From assembly GCA_013399855.1 (NCBI GenBank), contig VXAY01002814.1, positions 1,031,568-1,095,567 on the forward strand: DNA of 64,000 nt, given 5' to 3'. The notes under the pieces are model-generated. The model made no database searches, had not been told where the DNA came from, and saw only the letters and a program-made list of their open reading frames with translations. Made by a program: the position numbers and the translations under genes. The DNA is from Oxyruncus cristatus (lineage: Eukaryota > Chordata > Aves > Passeriformes > Cotingidae). How positions within the stretch are numbered: position 1 is the stretch's first letter; each line of letters opens with the position of its first letter. Positions 51,775-63,500 of this stretch are shown piece by piece.

Positions 51775-51814
51775 GGATGGATGTACTGGATGGATGGATG
51801 GGATGGATGGATGG
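51775..51814. repeat. (GGAT)n microsatellite, interrupted
   Basis: GGATGGATG, an interruption TACT, then GGATGGATGGATG, an extra G and GGATGGATGG. An imperfect tetranucleotide tandem repeat. Confidence 0.9.
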
Positions 51815-53570
51815 AGAAGAGAGGAAAAGATGCCTAGGACCACTCTCCAGTACCCATCTGACCTATCTCACAGTTCAAGCAAATCGCGCCTTTCCTACTT
51901 CCTCGGCTTTTCCTGCTGCATACTCATTTAGCCCTACAGTTCACCACATTTCAAGAACAAAAGTTCAAGTCTCAAATTTCGTCAGGGGGCAGGATCCATA
52001 GAACCACAGAAACATGCTTCTCTTTTTCTGCTAAGAAGATATTAAAAAGTTGCTGCTCCCTATGACTGCCACCCATGGAATGCATTCAGAAGCCGGCAGA
52101 AAAACAGGTGATCACGTAATGAAAGGCTCTGCCATAGTGAATATGCACACACAGACAAGCAACCTATGATCCAACAAGCAACCTACCGTCCAACATTTCC
52201 TAATTTACAAATACTTGCCTGCAGACTCAGTGCTGCAGTGTAACCACAGTGCTTTCACACTGCAAAGGTTCCAGAATCTATAAAAGAAGTGATAGCAAGG
52301 CAGTGTAGATGCTCATGAGAGCTTAAATTAGCCAGCTCCAATCTTGGTAGCTGTCTTGCTCTAGCACTTTTAAAGTGACTGCCTGCTGCAAAATCTTCAT
52401 GACAGGTTGGGTTAATTGGCCCACATTAAGCCTCATGCTGCTGTGGCAAGACAGCAACGGTGCCTGCTGTAAAGTCAGCTTCCATCCATCCATCTCATAC
52501 TGCTGTCATTGCTCTGACGACCAGTCCATATTGTGCAACTGTAATCTAGAAATATACGTTTTAGTCTTATTCTTTCAAGTGGAAATTTATTTATAAAACA
52601 TTTGAAACTCACTTAAGTACACAAAAAGTCCACATTTCCTCATTATCAAGTTCTCTCACAGATAAATAATAAACAAATGGCTCCTGCGTTCAATGCATGG
52701 GCTCCAGAAACAGGTCTTCTTATTCTTCTTTTGTTCTAGACCATAATTGCTTCAACTACATTATCTTGTGTGTTAGGCAATGTTTTCTGGTGGGGTTTTT
52801 GGCTAATGGAGAGTACTGCTATACATGAAGCATAACTGGATGTCTGAAACACTGAGTATATAAGCAGTAACACACTGAAATGGGCACAAGATACTACAGT
52901 GCAGCCTTTTAAATACTGTTCAGTGTGTGTGTGCACACATGCATTTGTACTGAAGTATCTCTCCTGAGAGAGAAGGACTAGCCAGTACAAATAATACACA
53001 GGCGGAGATGGAGATGAAGAGCTTTATCAAAGGGAAGAAAAATACAAAATTCTAAAGCAATTCTTAGTAGACTGCTAGAAACTTTCCTTACTAATGTGGA
53101 GGCTTTGTACTTTCCTGGAGATGCAGCTCTACCTACTCTTTCCTGGGTCAGAGCAAATGAAATTTAATTTCTGTAAGGACATGCAATTGAGAAAAAATTA
53201 AAACAAGAACAGAGTTTTCATTAGTTAGAACTTTTTAAATTTGAATTTACACATAACTGATTTTGGTTAAGTTTAAACTCATCCCCAGTCTTCTGCTGGT
53301 ACGTAAAACAGACAGAATCAGCTTGTTTCTCTAAAGTGTCTGTACTGAATGAATTTGGCCACATCTACATGTTTACTCATGTTTCACATATACTCAGGCT
53401 GATAATACCACAGGAGCAACACGGACTTTATAGTATTGCTCTCACATTAAACTGAAAATGCAGCAGAACTTGTGTGCTACATGTGTACTTTGGATTGCTT
53501 AGTTGTTTGATCACATTGATGAAGGGATATGCAATCAATCTCCTACTAAGACAGTGAGTAGTATTGGCCA

Positions 53571-53696
53571 TAACTCATTACTCCATCAAAGAATTTGGCA
53601 TTTCAATCGATGGGAAATGATGTGTGATCATTCTAATTTATTATACATCATTTCCCATCAATCGGTGTGCTGCAGCTTTGACATAATAAGTAGTTA
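53571..53696. repeat. Long imperfect palindrome (MITE- or pre-miRNA-like)
   Basis: The core arm ATGGGAAATGATG (53610-53622) is the exact complement of CATCATTTCCCAT (53646-53658). Pairing continues outward (CAATCG/CAATCGG with two mismatches, TCAAAG 53586-53591 with CTTTGA 53676-53681, TAACT.AT against AT.AGTTA) and inward through A-T and G-U pairs to a loop of about 7 bases. The total span is about 126 bp. The shape suits a non-autonomous DNA transposon (MITE) or a miRNA precursor; no target-site duplication was identified. Confidence 0.6.
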
Positions 53697-53985
53697 CAGA
53701 CACTGTCAATCATTCTTGGTCAAACACCTCTGAATGCTGCCATTTGGTGCACCTTCAGCTATTCATGCAAACTGCAAATACTTGTCCAAAACAGTCAGCA
53801 ATCAGACTGTAACTAGAGGTACATAAAAAGGCTCCCAAAAGGGCTTAGGAAGATCTCAAAAGCCTCCAGAAAATATGGAACTGGGAAAAAAAGACTTATA
53901 ATGAAAGTGCACTGCAAAAAAAATGCATTAAAATTGAGAAACCGAATCTCTAGTGGAACAGTATCCAGCTAGGAAAAGACTGAAG

Positions 53986-54010
53986 CAGTGCAAGTTTCAG
54001 TCTTGCACTG
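53986..54010. repeat. 9-bp perfect hairpin
   Basis: CAGTGCAAG and CTTGCACTG flank a 7-base loop (TTTCAGT). The stem is GC-containing and stable for its size, but the flanks do not extend it clearly, so a miRNA precursor is not supported. Confidence 0.8.
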
Positions 54011-54883
54011 GATTTTGGCAGGATCATCTGCCATGTTGGCCACCTTACTGTACGAAGGAGCTAAATTCTTCTCATTTGTGTCAGCAGAATCCATTTTGTC
54101 TTCTGTGGAGTTGCATGGGCATGTAAACCCAGGCCACAGTTAATCTTTCCTCTACTGATGAGATTAGAACTCTTGAAATCAGACCTGAGCCTTTTAAACA
54201 TTTGTTCCCTCTACAAAATTCCCTTTAAAGTTCACTCTCCATAATTCTCTTTGAGGTCTCCTGTTTATTCCCCAGCAAATCCTATTAAAATTACTCCCTC
54301 TATTAGTCATGATTTCAAAAACAATTACGCATTACTCAACTGTCCAGTTAATACAGTAGTATCTTCTATGATTTTATTCTGTCACTCTAAATATCAGCAG
54401 TGTCCAAAGGGTTACAGACTTCTTCTAATCCAGAAGTGTGACAACAACCACAAACACTGTGAAGTTAACTACTTATTAAAGCAAAATAAAACATGTATTT
54501 AGTGACAATTTTTATTCTGCACTTACTTTAGGAATCCCCTTGGCCACTGCACCTTTTTTCTACCAGATCAGAATGACACTTAATAGTTAGAGGTTATTCT
54601 TTTACGGGAATGTATTAACCCATTTAGTTAAAAACATTGGTCCTCTATTCATTTTTAAACTAAGCCTGAACTTTGTTTTGAGAATTTGCCTGTATTTAAT
54701 CCAGTCATTGGGAATGGAATACACTGCCAACAAAGCCAGATAAAGCATTTGTGATAGCAAAACACCCAATAAAATGTTACCCCAAAATAATATAACAAGA
54801 ACTTTCAAAGTGGCAAAATTACGCAAAACCTGCGTGACCAACTCCTACAGCAAGCAAGCTGACATGATTAATACAGCAAGCCC

Positions 54884-54950
54884 TTCTGTGATGTATTTTA
54901 GATGTCAGACCAGATGATCCAGCAGGTCAGTTCTAGCTCTACTGTGCATA
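54884..54950 (+). repeat. Possible CR1/L3-like LINE 3'-end fossil
   Basis: AGATGTCAGACCAGATGATC followed by CAGCAGGTCAGTTCTAGCTC resembles the sense 3' end of CR1/L3 LINEs ('...GACTAGATGATCT...GGTCCCTTCTAGCTCT...'). Short and diverged. Confidence 0.35.
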
Positions 54951-56010
54951 TTATCCCCCTCACTCTCACACATTCTTCTGTGCTTTTCTGTTCCTCTCCC
55001 TACAAGAGAACTCACATCATTCCTCTAATACTTCTCATTTATCCCCATCTCTTTTTCTTCAAGATATTGTCTTGTCTTCCTGTGTGACAAATGTAAAAGC
55101 TACTGTATTGAGTTCCATATAGCAATATCTCATTATTGGTAAGCCGGTTACAGATAGTGTGTATGAAACTGCTACATAAAAACAATACCTTGAATCATCT
55201 TGTTCTCTGCCCATCCATCCTTCCTATACTCTTCATTGGATTTGGCAACCTAAAATAATGCAATACAGGGCAGTTTAATGTGATCCCTCAATTGACATGT
55301 TTATTTATTCTGTTACCATGAAATATTCTGATTTTCCTTTCAAGTCCTGTTCACCCAGCTGCTGTAAACTCCTCCAGTCCTCTCACCAGCCCCCAGCCTG
55401 ATCCACCCTGACCATGGCAGCTCCCTGAGAAAGGCAATCTTTTCCCACTATTGGATCTGGCAAACTAAAAACGTTACTAAAATAAGGAAGTTAACACTTT
55501 TTTTTTTAGAAATACGTCCATTTTTGCATGTATCAATTTTTTGATGGATTTGTCATTGGTTTTTATGTTTCTGAGTTACTTTTCAGAGTTAGAATTTATC
55601 AAATGAGTTTACACTCAAAGAGCAATCAACAGCCCATCCACTTGGAGATTATGTACTCACTGATAATTCTGAACTTGCAAACACCAGGATTCAGGCAGAA
55701 ATCCCATTTTAAGAGTTCTAGTACCTTCTCTTTCAAATAGGGATCGTAAATGTTACTACATCTAATCAACATACACAGAGTGATATCTAAAATTAGAAAT
55801 TCAAATACATGCAACAATCTGCTTGCCAACAATCTCTAGACCAAAAATTATTCAGATAAAGTATTTGGTGAATAATTTTGAATAGCAAATTCATTTGAGA
55901 AAATCAAAGCAGCTCACAGACAATTCACAAATGAAAAAAGTTATACATGTTAAATCATTTATTATGAACTACTTTTCATCTCTGTTCTGTTATTTGTTTT
56001 TCCATTCCAG

Positions 56011-56098
56011 GCAAAGACAGCTTCAGAAAGAGCAGGATAAAAAAGCAAAAAAGAAACCCCAATTCTTTTCTTACTTGGTATCTTCTAGTAATTCTTGA
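56011..56098 (+). CDS. Weak candidate exon, Lys/Gln-rich
   Basis: TTATTTGTTTTTCCATTCCAG (to 56010) is a textbook 3' splice site: a pyrimidine run then CAG. After it one frame (phase +1) stays open for 28 codons to TGA at 56096-56098 and reads QRQLQKEQDKKAKKKP, then QFFSYLVSSSNS: charged and lysine-rich, as in many protein C-termini. An internal donor-like GT occurs at 56078-56079 (TTG|GTATCT). An AATAAA lies about 400 bp downstream (56494-56499) and could end a 3' UTR, but that hexamer is common in AT-rich DNA. The protein is not recognised and no upstream exon is found, so chance is a real alternative. Confidence 0.15.
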
Positions 56099-57263
56099 GT
56101 ATTTACCTATTTATTGAGAAGGGAAAAAGTTAAACGCTGACCCACCCAAGAAGTAAAATGGCCACCCTTTAAACTCTCTCTAGTTCAAAGATTGCATACA
56201 AAATTCCAGCCTGATGAGACTGGAAATGAGAGGACTATAGGCCTCCCAAACTCAGGTCTCATAATTAACAGACTTTTAACTATAGCTGCATTGCCAGGTG
56301 CAAATTTAATAGAAGATTATAAATGATAGATGAACTGTATTTCCAGCAGCTGTTTCTAATCCCAAGCAAAAATCTTCATTAAGATTGTGTTAACATTGAA
56401 AATGGTTATCTATTAATTTAAAGTATTGCAAAACATCAAACATTACTCATGTAGAACACTGCGCTGAAAACCAAGCTAAGAAACTATGCCCTAAATAAAG
56501 TTTTAAAACATGCAGTTTTAAGTCAGACAATCCAACGTTAGAATTAATAATGTCAAACTTTCTGCAATCTTGAACAGACTGCCCTGGGATTCAGACAAGC
56601 TCCTCAGGAGCACTGCTAAGTGCTACCTAAACTCTAGCTGTAAGAGCAGGGTGTTGGGCTGCTGGAATTCAAGCCTGCCATGTTTTGTTAGATCCACTGA
56701 CACGCAGTGAAAATGTCAGCTCTGGCACCTGCTTTGCTAGAGCTCCTGATCTGAGGAAACTTCCAAGCTCAGTAAGGCAGAGCTCTAAGCACAACCACTC
56801 TGCTGACGTGTTCAAAAATGTAGAGAAAACTATGTATTTTCTTATATTAGTTCCTTTTATACAATTTTAAGGTAAATCGGTTTTGCGCAGATTAAAAAGG
56901 ATATACTGAATATATCCAACCTTCCCCCATTAAAGGTGCAGAGAGGTAGAGAGATGGGAACTGATCTGGAGGAGGCTCCCTTCTTGACCCACAGTGTTTG
57001 AGAGTTTCTGACACCACCAGTGTCAAAAACTCTTCTCACCTAAAGCCTTCACGCTGTTCAGAGAGCTCCAACCTCAGAAATACAATGAATGGAACATCCA
57101 CATTTTCTCCAAAATTTACCCCACTGTCAAACAGCCATTATGGTATGGCCACTTTGTGGCCAGGCATCACTTGCATTTCTCAGCAAGAAAAGCAGCACAG
57201 AGTGATGCTCTGAGGCATCAATAGGAACACTTCCACCACACCCAGATGTGCTCATCAAATTAG

Positions 57264-57299
57264 AGGAAAAAAAATAAGAAAAAAAAGAAAAAAAAGAAG
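57264..57299. repeat. A-rich tract
   Basis: Runs of 6-8 A separated by TAAG or G. Low complexity. It is not preceded by an identifiable retrogene on the + strand, so it is not read as a retroposed poly(A) tail. Confidence 0.8.
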
Positions 57300-60200
57300 T
57301 AGTCTATGTATTGTTTTTATTCAATGTATTCTGTGCAGGCCTTCCAAGAAGACAGAACCCAAACCCAGCATCCATTAGAAAAATTCTCCAAAGACCTTTT
57401 CTCAAAAAGAGCTACAGAGAAAGCTTTAAGATTAACCTATATCACTCACATCTTAATTCACATCTTTATTTTAGTACATTTCTAACCGGAAAAAAAGAGA
57501 CCACCAAGCTGCAAGAGAAGCTCTAGATTTAGAAAATCTACCAGGTACAATTAGCTAAACAGTTTAACAGATGCCTAGTAATGATTATTACTTATATGTG
57601 TAGATATTCCTAGATAAAGCTACTGTAAATATGATATTTATTTCCAAAAGGGCCTGGTTCTTCAAAGCCCTTTCCCTTCCTTACATTTTTATACTTAACA
57701 ATGTACAGAAGAATTTCAAATGACACTCAAATCATGACCAAAGATGTAAGCTGCTCTCAACAGCTGCACTATCTCAGTTTCCAACTAAAGCAAACCTCCT
57801 ACTTCCAAAGAAAGTAACCTCCCTTTTAGTTAACTTTCTTTCCCTCCCTTCCTCCTGCTCAACAGTTTAAACCTCTTTACTTTCCCCCTTGAGCAACAGG
57901 AAGTCAAATTCCATTTTACCATCTGCATGATGAATATCTGGCTAATAAGAGATGCAAAAATTAGTTGAGTAAAATGATCAATACCCCATGATAATAATAA
58001 CTTAGATTAGACAACTGTACTGCATCCTTGGATCCAAGTCGCTCTATACTTATCTAATGCACTACATAAGAACTAGTTCATAGTCAACCTAAACATTTTG
58101 TCTGTTTTTATACACTGTACAAACACCTTAAAATCATAGCTTTTCATGCACACAGAAAGAAAAGTGTACTGTAGAGGAAATTATTTTCCTCAGTGTTTTG
58201 TGGCCCAAATAAAATTGTCATTTCTTACTTACCCGAAAAATAATCCACTGCCATTTTGGAAGAAAATGCCAATAGAGTCAATATGGTGTGCAAGTCAATT
58301 TTTCCCTCAAGTTAAAGCATTCCTACAAAGAATGTCTGCAGGCAACAAAAGTTTTTATGGGAATTTAACCAGTAAAAATCCAATACAACTCCAGTGATTT
58401 GACTGGATTATTTCTCCCTATATTTCATCTCCATAAAGCACAGAATGATTTGGTCCAAACCAGACAAATATATAGGGGAATATACGAGGAAAACAGTAAT
58501 AAAATACAGGGAAGCATTGAGATGCTCAGATTATACCATATCACACAGATAAAATAATTATAATTCAAGCAGAACAGTGGGTGATCTTTCAATGGGACAT
58601 ACTGTTTATGAGGTAAGCACCCAAATCAGCTCTATGAGCAACCAGTAAAACGTTCTGAAGTTTGCTCCCTATTAAATTCTGGAAAACAAATCATACCTCC
58701 AACAAAAATGGAGTTAAAAAATAGAATCAAAATATTAATAATTTTTGACAGGCCTTGCATGGCCTGCACCATTAGGCACCAAAAATGTGCTTAATGTTAG
58801 TAACAGGTCTCATACATAAAAGTAAAGAATAAATGTATATCATGGTTGCACATACGTAATTTTTTATGTATAACCAATAATAAATTATATACCAAACTCA
58901 TGTGCTTAACCTAATAACTGTTTGCACGTTATGTAATTTTTAATTTTAAAATTGCAGGACTTTAACCCTTACTATCAACCCTTGGGTAGTGGTACAATAT
59001 CCAATAAATGCAAACTGCCTGCTCCTCTTTCAGACATGGCTTCTTTTCTTCACTTATGGATTTTTTAATGTATTAGTTATTCTGCTTTATGTTTCCCCAA
59101 ATAAACCAAACCTGCAGTCTGTAAGTTAGTCCACGCTTACCACATGAAGAAGCTCGCAAAAGCAAGTAGCAGTCATTTCAAATGACAGATTAGAATGACA
59201 CAGAAGGAGAAATTTTGGCATTTCAAGTTAATAAAATGAAAGATTTCCCCTCTATGATACATTATGTTAAAAACCCACTTTATAGCCACATTCCAATAAG
59301 ATTCTTATTTAGATCAGAAAGATTAACAACTCTGAAAAAGTCATTCCAAACTATGAGACACCCATTAGCAAAGTATAAAGTATAAATTTGTAACACATTC
59401 ATAAGATTGCTAAAGGTATCGGAGTATATTGTTTTGCCTTCTGTACCTTTTTTTAACTTAAAAATAAAATGCATGTATTTTAGTTCTAACAGAATCATTA
59501 AGGAGACAACCAAGCTGAGAAACAAAATGACCATATTCAAATATTGAACCGGTTCCACTTATAACTCAAGTTTTTCAAAAGCAAGGAAATTGAGTTAAGA
59601 CACATACTCCCCTTAGCTGCATATTCCTACGCTTTTCCCTTAGATGCAACAGTTAAAAGAAAGCATTAGTCTCTACAGTGATTTCCGCTTTGCTTCTACA
59701 GTGCCCTTTTCTTCATTTTTATACAATCCTTCTGTTATTTCACCTTTGGAGAAGGAAACTGCATTTTGTAAATAACTTCGAAAAGTGCTGCCTGTTCTGG
59801 AGAAGACACAGAATTTGCTTTAGTCTTTTACCTCTGGAAAGATTTATGAAATACAGTTGAAAGATGGATTCAACCACAAGGCAAACAGCTGGTTTCCAAA
59901 CCCTAGAAAATGTCTGAGGTATTCAAAGCAGAGGTTTTTGTTCAGTCAGTTGAAGAAATAAGGGCCAGCCATGAAAATTAGATCTCCAGTTAGATTTGGA
60001 AACACTCGCTTCCCACTAAAGTTCAGGCATTCTGATCTGCGTTTAGATCCCTATCTGCTACAAAGACTACATTAATTTAATGTGTTTTAACAAGAAAAAT
60101 TCATTCTTGCCACAGACATTAAAAAAATAAAATTCAAAGGGAAACCATCCTTCAAAGGAAACAAGGGCCCCATCTGCTGATGTTTAAATGTACTACATTA

Positions 60201-61373
60201 ACACGCACTACAGTGCTCCCACAGATAAGGTACTGAAGTGAATTGCAAAGACAAATCACCACATTAACTGTGCTGCATTCTTCTGGTATCTTTTTTATAG
60301 GTAAAAAAAGTTTTTAGGCCCTTGGGTCAATCAGTTTCCACAGATGATGAGAGTTCTGTTTGTGAAAAAAATGGGAGACTAGGAAAGAAATTCAGGCAAG
60401 AACCTGAATTTGCACAATAAAATAAGGGAATATGGCCAGTCCTATATATAGCAAACCAAAATTACATCTACAAGCACAAAATAAACAGTTACAGAAAATA
60501 ATAAACCATTACTATCTAAATGTCACCATAAACACCAAATTTATGAATTATCAAAATGTCCAAAACCACAATAGACATTAAAGCAGAACTTTAAGAGCAA
60601 CAATGAAAGACAGCATCTGGGAAATGTAAAAGTCAAACTTTTCTGAAGTTTAAAACATCTTGTTAAAGAGTCTGATAGTTGTATATTGAGAGTTCTTAAA
60701 ACTAAGCACTGTTTTGTTTACAGAAATCCCATACATAGCAGACTTTACATTATCTTGTGGTGAAAAATGGCAGTAAGCTTAATGAAGACAAAACAAAAGT
60801 CCTTATTATGGACAAGAACATTTCAAACATTATATCAACAGAGAGCCGGCAGCTGAATTTATAATCTCATATGACTATATTCTGCAATAAAAAACTGCAT
60901 CATTTGGAAGTACTAAAACGTTTTTGTTTATATGGCTACAACATAGAAAAGACCCATGCTGGTACACCAGGATGAAGCACGCGCCTGACCTCTGTCCCCA
61001 AGCCCAGCACCACAGCAAATGAACCTCTGAGTGAAGCTGGAGAAAGCACTAAAGTAACTTGCTCCAGTTCTTCTCTCCTGGACCAGCCAGAAGTGCAGCC
61101 AATGCAAGCTGGGTGTTTATACAAGTTGTCCTACACCCCAGAATTATAACTGCTGGGGAGAGTGCTGCAGTCCCTTTATCCTTCCAATTCTGTGACACAG
61201 ACCTTGCTACCGTGTATGATGCTGGAGGTCATCACTGGGCCACCCAGTCAGAGCTACAGGGCAAAATCCCACGACTCACTGGCTTTCTCAGGAAATAAGA
61301 AATGCATAATATATTTCCAGCAAATATTCTAACATAAAAATAAGAGCTATGCAAATGTACTAGACTTGCACGC

Positions 61374-61433
61374 ACCCTACAAAATTTTGGTTTTGCTACC
61401 AAAACCCTACAAAACTGGAAATGATTTCCAGTT
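61374..61433. repeat. Direct repeat with two adjacent hairpins
   Basis: ACCCTACAAAA occurs at 61374-61384 and 61404-61414, exactly 30 bp apart. Between them TTTTGGT (61385-61391) pairs with ACCAAAA (61398-61404), and just after the second copy AACTGGAAA (61413-61421) pairs with TTTCCAGTT (61425-61433) around a 3-base loop. Confidence 0.75.
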
Positions 61434-62435
61434 GGGCAATCGTCAGAAGGCAACATACAAAACATCGCACTGCATGGATAAAAACAATAATTAGAAACTC
61501 AGTGGTAGTGAATTCTTCAGTAAGCATGAATATAATCCACACAATAAACAACACTGGCGTGGCTTTTGACTGAGTAAATTAAATTCAAAGTAGTCTGAAT
61601 ACAGTTCCAAGATGTGATAACAAAGTTCAAGGCACAAAACAAAACTATAACTGCTTCTTCAGAGCATAATTAGATCTAGTGTGGTTTTCTGGTATTTTCT
61701 TATAACTGTTTCTTTAGTAGAGTTCCTTCCATCGGCTTTTGTATTATAAACCAATTTAGAGATGTTGACAGTCTGACTATTAAAATGTACTTCAGGCTGA
61801 AACACGTTGAATGAGGAATTTGTCCGGTGGAGTAGCCACATAACAAAACAGACATAAGACCCAGGTCCAATTCCCCACATATGGCATTTCTTGAAAACAA
61901 AATTTACCATTTACTGCAAGCACTGGCTTTTGGGTGGTTTTCTATAAAGTGTGCCTTCTTGAGCAGGTTGTTATTTGTTCGATCATTATCACTCATAAAA
62001 GAGGAAAACAATTAAAAGCTTTCAGAAGTCAGTTTGTTCAAAAAAGTGCCTGTGAAAAAAATATGAGCATTCTCATTCATGATCACAGATAACACAAAGC
62101 AACTTTACTATGCCCCTTCGTTGGACCAGACACCAGTCCCCACCTGAAAATACAAGTTGGGAAAAGTAATTATATCTACATCAGTTACAAGCATGTTAAA
62201 AGCAAAGCCACTAGAACTTTGTCAAAGGTGAATCTGCTGCTTTGGTTGAAGCTACATATAAGATGAGAGCTGATCCCACCGGTTACTGCTGTTGGAAAAG
62301 CTCTGCTCTACCATCTGCTCACAACCGTGTGCTCCTCACCAGGCACTCCTGTCTCCTGATTCTCGCTCCTCCTAGACCTGGCCTCTTTCAGCTGGGCAAA
62401 ACATTGGAAAACTGACCCAGCAAGCAAAGTGGATA

Positions 62436-62473
62436 GGATGGGATGGGATGGGATGGGATGGGATGGGATGGGA
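62436..62473. repeat. (GGATG)n pentanucleotide microsatellite
   Basis: Seven perfect tandem GGATG units plus a partial one, preceded by a degenerate unit (GGATA). Likely length-polymorphic. Confidence 0.95.
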
Positions 62474-63392
62474 CCCACCTACAGAATCACTGTCAGTGCC
62501 AGAGACTGTGACAGGAAAAGGTAGGACTTCCTAATTAGGAGGAAGCCTGGGGAGGTGAAAGGAACTTCCCTTTTGGCAGTGATAGCACAACTGGGACAAT
62601 AATTTGATCTTGAACTTCTCAGCTGTGCTTCTTCATTTCTGCAGCATTCAGAAACCAATGCATTTTAAATAACCCTGACTCTTACACTGTGTCAGCGCTC
62701 CCTCACAAGCATGCCAGTGTTTCAGGTTAGGGTTTGTACATCTGCCTGGGAATTTAATATTATTACACAGTAGACAAAGAATAAAACTGGCTAGGAATGA
62801 TAACATTTAATAAGTACTTCAACTGCAATCTTAAAATATAAATAACCTTCTAAAAAAAGGAAGAATTTGGGATCTTGCCTTCATAAATGCTTCGATCAAA
62901 CAATACTAAGTCCAAACCCAGGTATGTGATCAAGCCAACATGTGTTTCAGTCTTATTGGTTTGTATGGAGTGAAAAATATGAAAAAATCCCATTTGGAAT
63001 AAACAGTGTCAGGACCTACTTACATTCCAAGCAACACAGATGAACCAACAACTCAAGTGGCTGGGTATTTCCACGCTTTTCTTGAGCAAACAGCAGTATC
63101 TGTCACATTACATACATGCAGCTGCCTTGTAAATCTCAGCTACTTCCACTGGGATCATGCATTTCGAAAGGCAAGTAGTTACACTTCTGATAAGCAAATC
63201 CCTGCTTTCTATTACCTCAGAAGACATCTTTTTAAATTAATGCAATTACTTGCTTCTAATTCCTTAATGTTTTAAACTGACATAATTTTCATCATATTTC
63301 CCCCCTTTTACTCGTATGCACACACATTGTTTTACATGACATTTATTACAACTGGTCCCTTTCTATTTTATTTTTTCTTTTGGAAAACCAGT

Positions 63393-63500
63393 TAATATTC
63401 TCTGAGGAAGATGGAATATTGTATAAAAAAATACATACTTTGGATAAACAGAAAATGAGAATTGTAGCTCAGCAGAACTTGGAAGACCTGATTTTGAAAA
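63393..63500 (+). CDS. Weak candidate coding fragment
   Basis: A pyrimidine-rich stretch then GGAAAACCAG (to 63392) precedes an open frame reading LIFSEEDGILYKKIHTLDKQ, then KMRIVAQQNLEDLILKIW. Its pattern (acidic start, GILY, basic middle, hydrophobic IVA, amphipathic helix) vaguely recalls the segment before the zinc-binding part of Ty3/gypsy-type integrases or their domesticated host relatives, but the first expected His is Trp. The frame continues to 63661 as low-quality, Phe-rich sequence. It may well be a chance frame. Confidence 0.12.

Larger units (their letters stand above)
43863..53500. other. Unique non-coding DNA
   Basis: Nearly 10 kb without a supported gene. Contains a POU-like palindrome (45054-45074), a MIR-like fossil (47465-47560), a possible sauropsid repeat (51027-51062) and a GGAT microsatellite (51775-51814). 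The region 47300-47560 is somewhat GC-richer. Frames of 94-129 codons at 47337-47929 overlap each other and show no domain. Confidence 0.5.
53697..56007. other. Unique non-coding DNA
   Basis: Contains a 9-bp perfect hairpin (53986-54010) and a possible CR1/L3 3'-end fossil (54884-54950). Frames of 60-83 codons show no domain. Confidence 0.5.
56099..63392. other. Unique non-coding DNA
   Basis: About 7.3 kb without a supported gene. Contains an A-rich tract (57264-57299), a pair of hairpins with a direct repeat (61374-61433) and a GGATG pentanucleotide repeat (62436-62473). Frames at 58146-58397, 59280-59558 and 61059-61298 show no domain. Confidence 0.5.

Noticed and set aside
52923..52943. 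TG/CA alternating stretch as a Z-DNA site
   Set aside because: Too short and common to be notable.
57264..57299. A-rich tract as the poly(A) tail of a retrogene
   Set aside because: No open frame or recognisable gene remnant immediately upstream and no flanking direct repeats seen.
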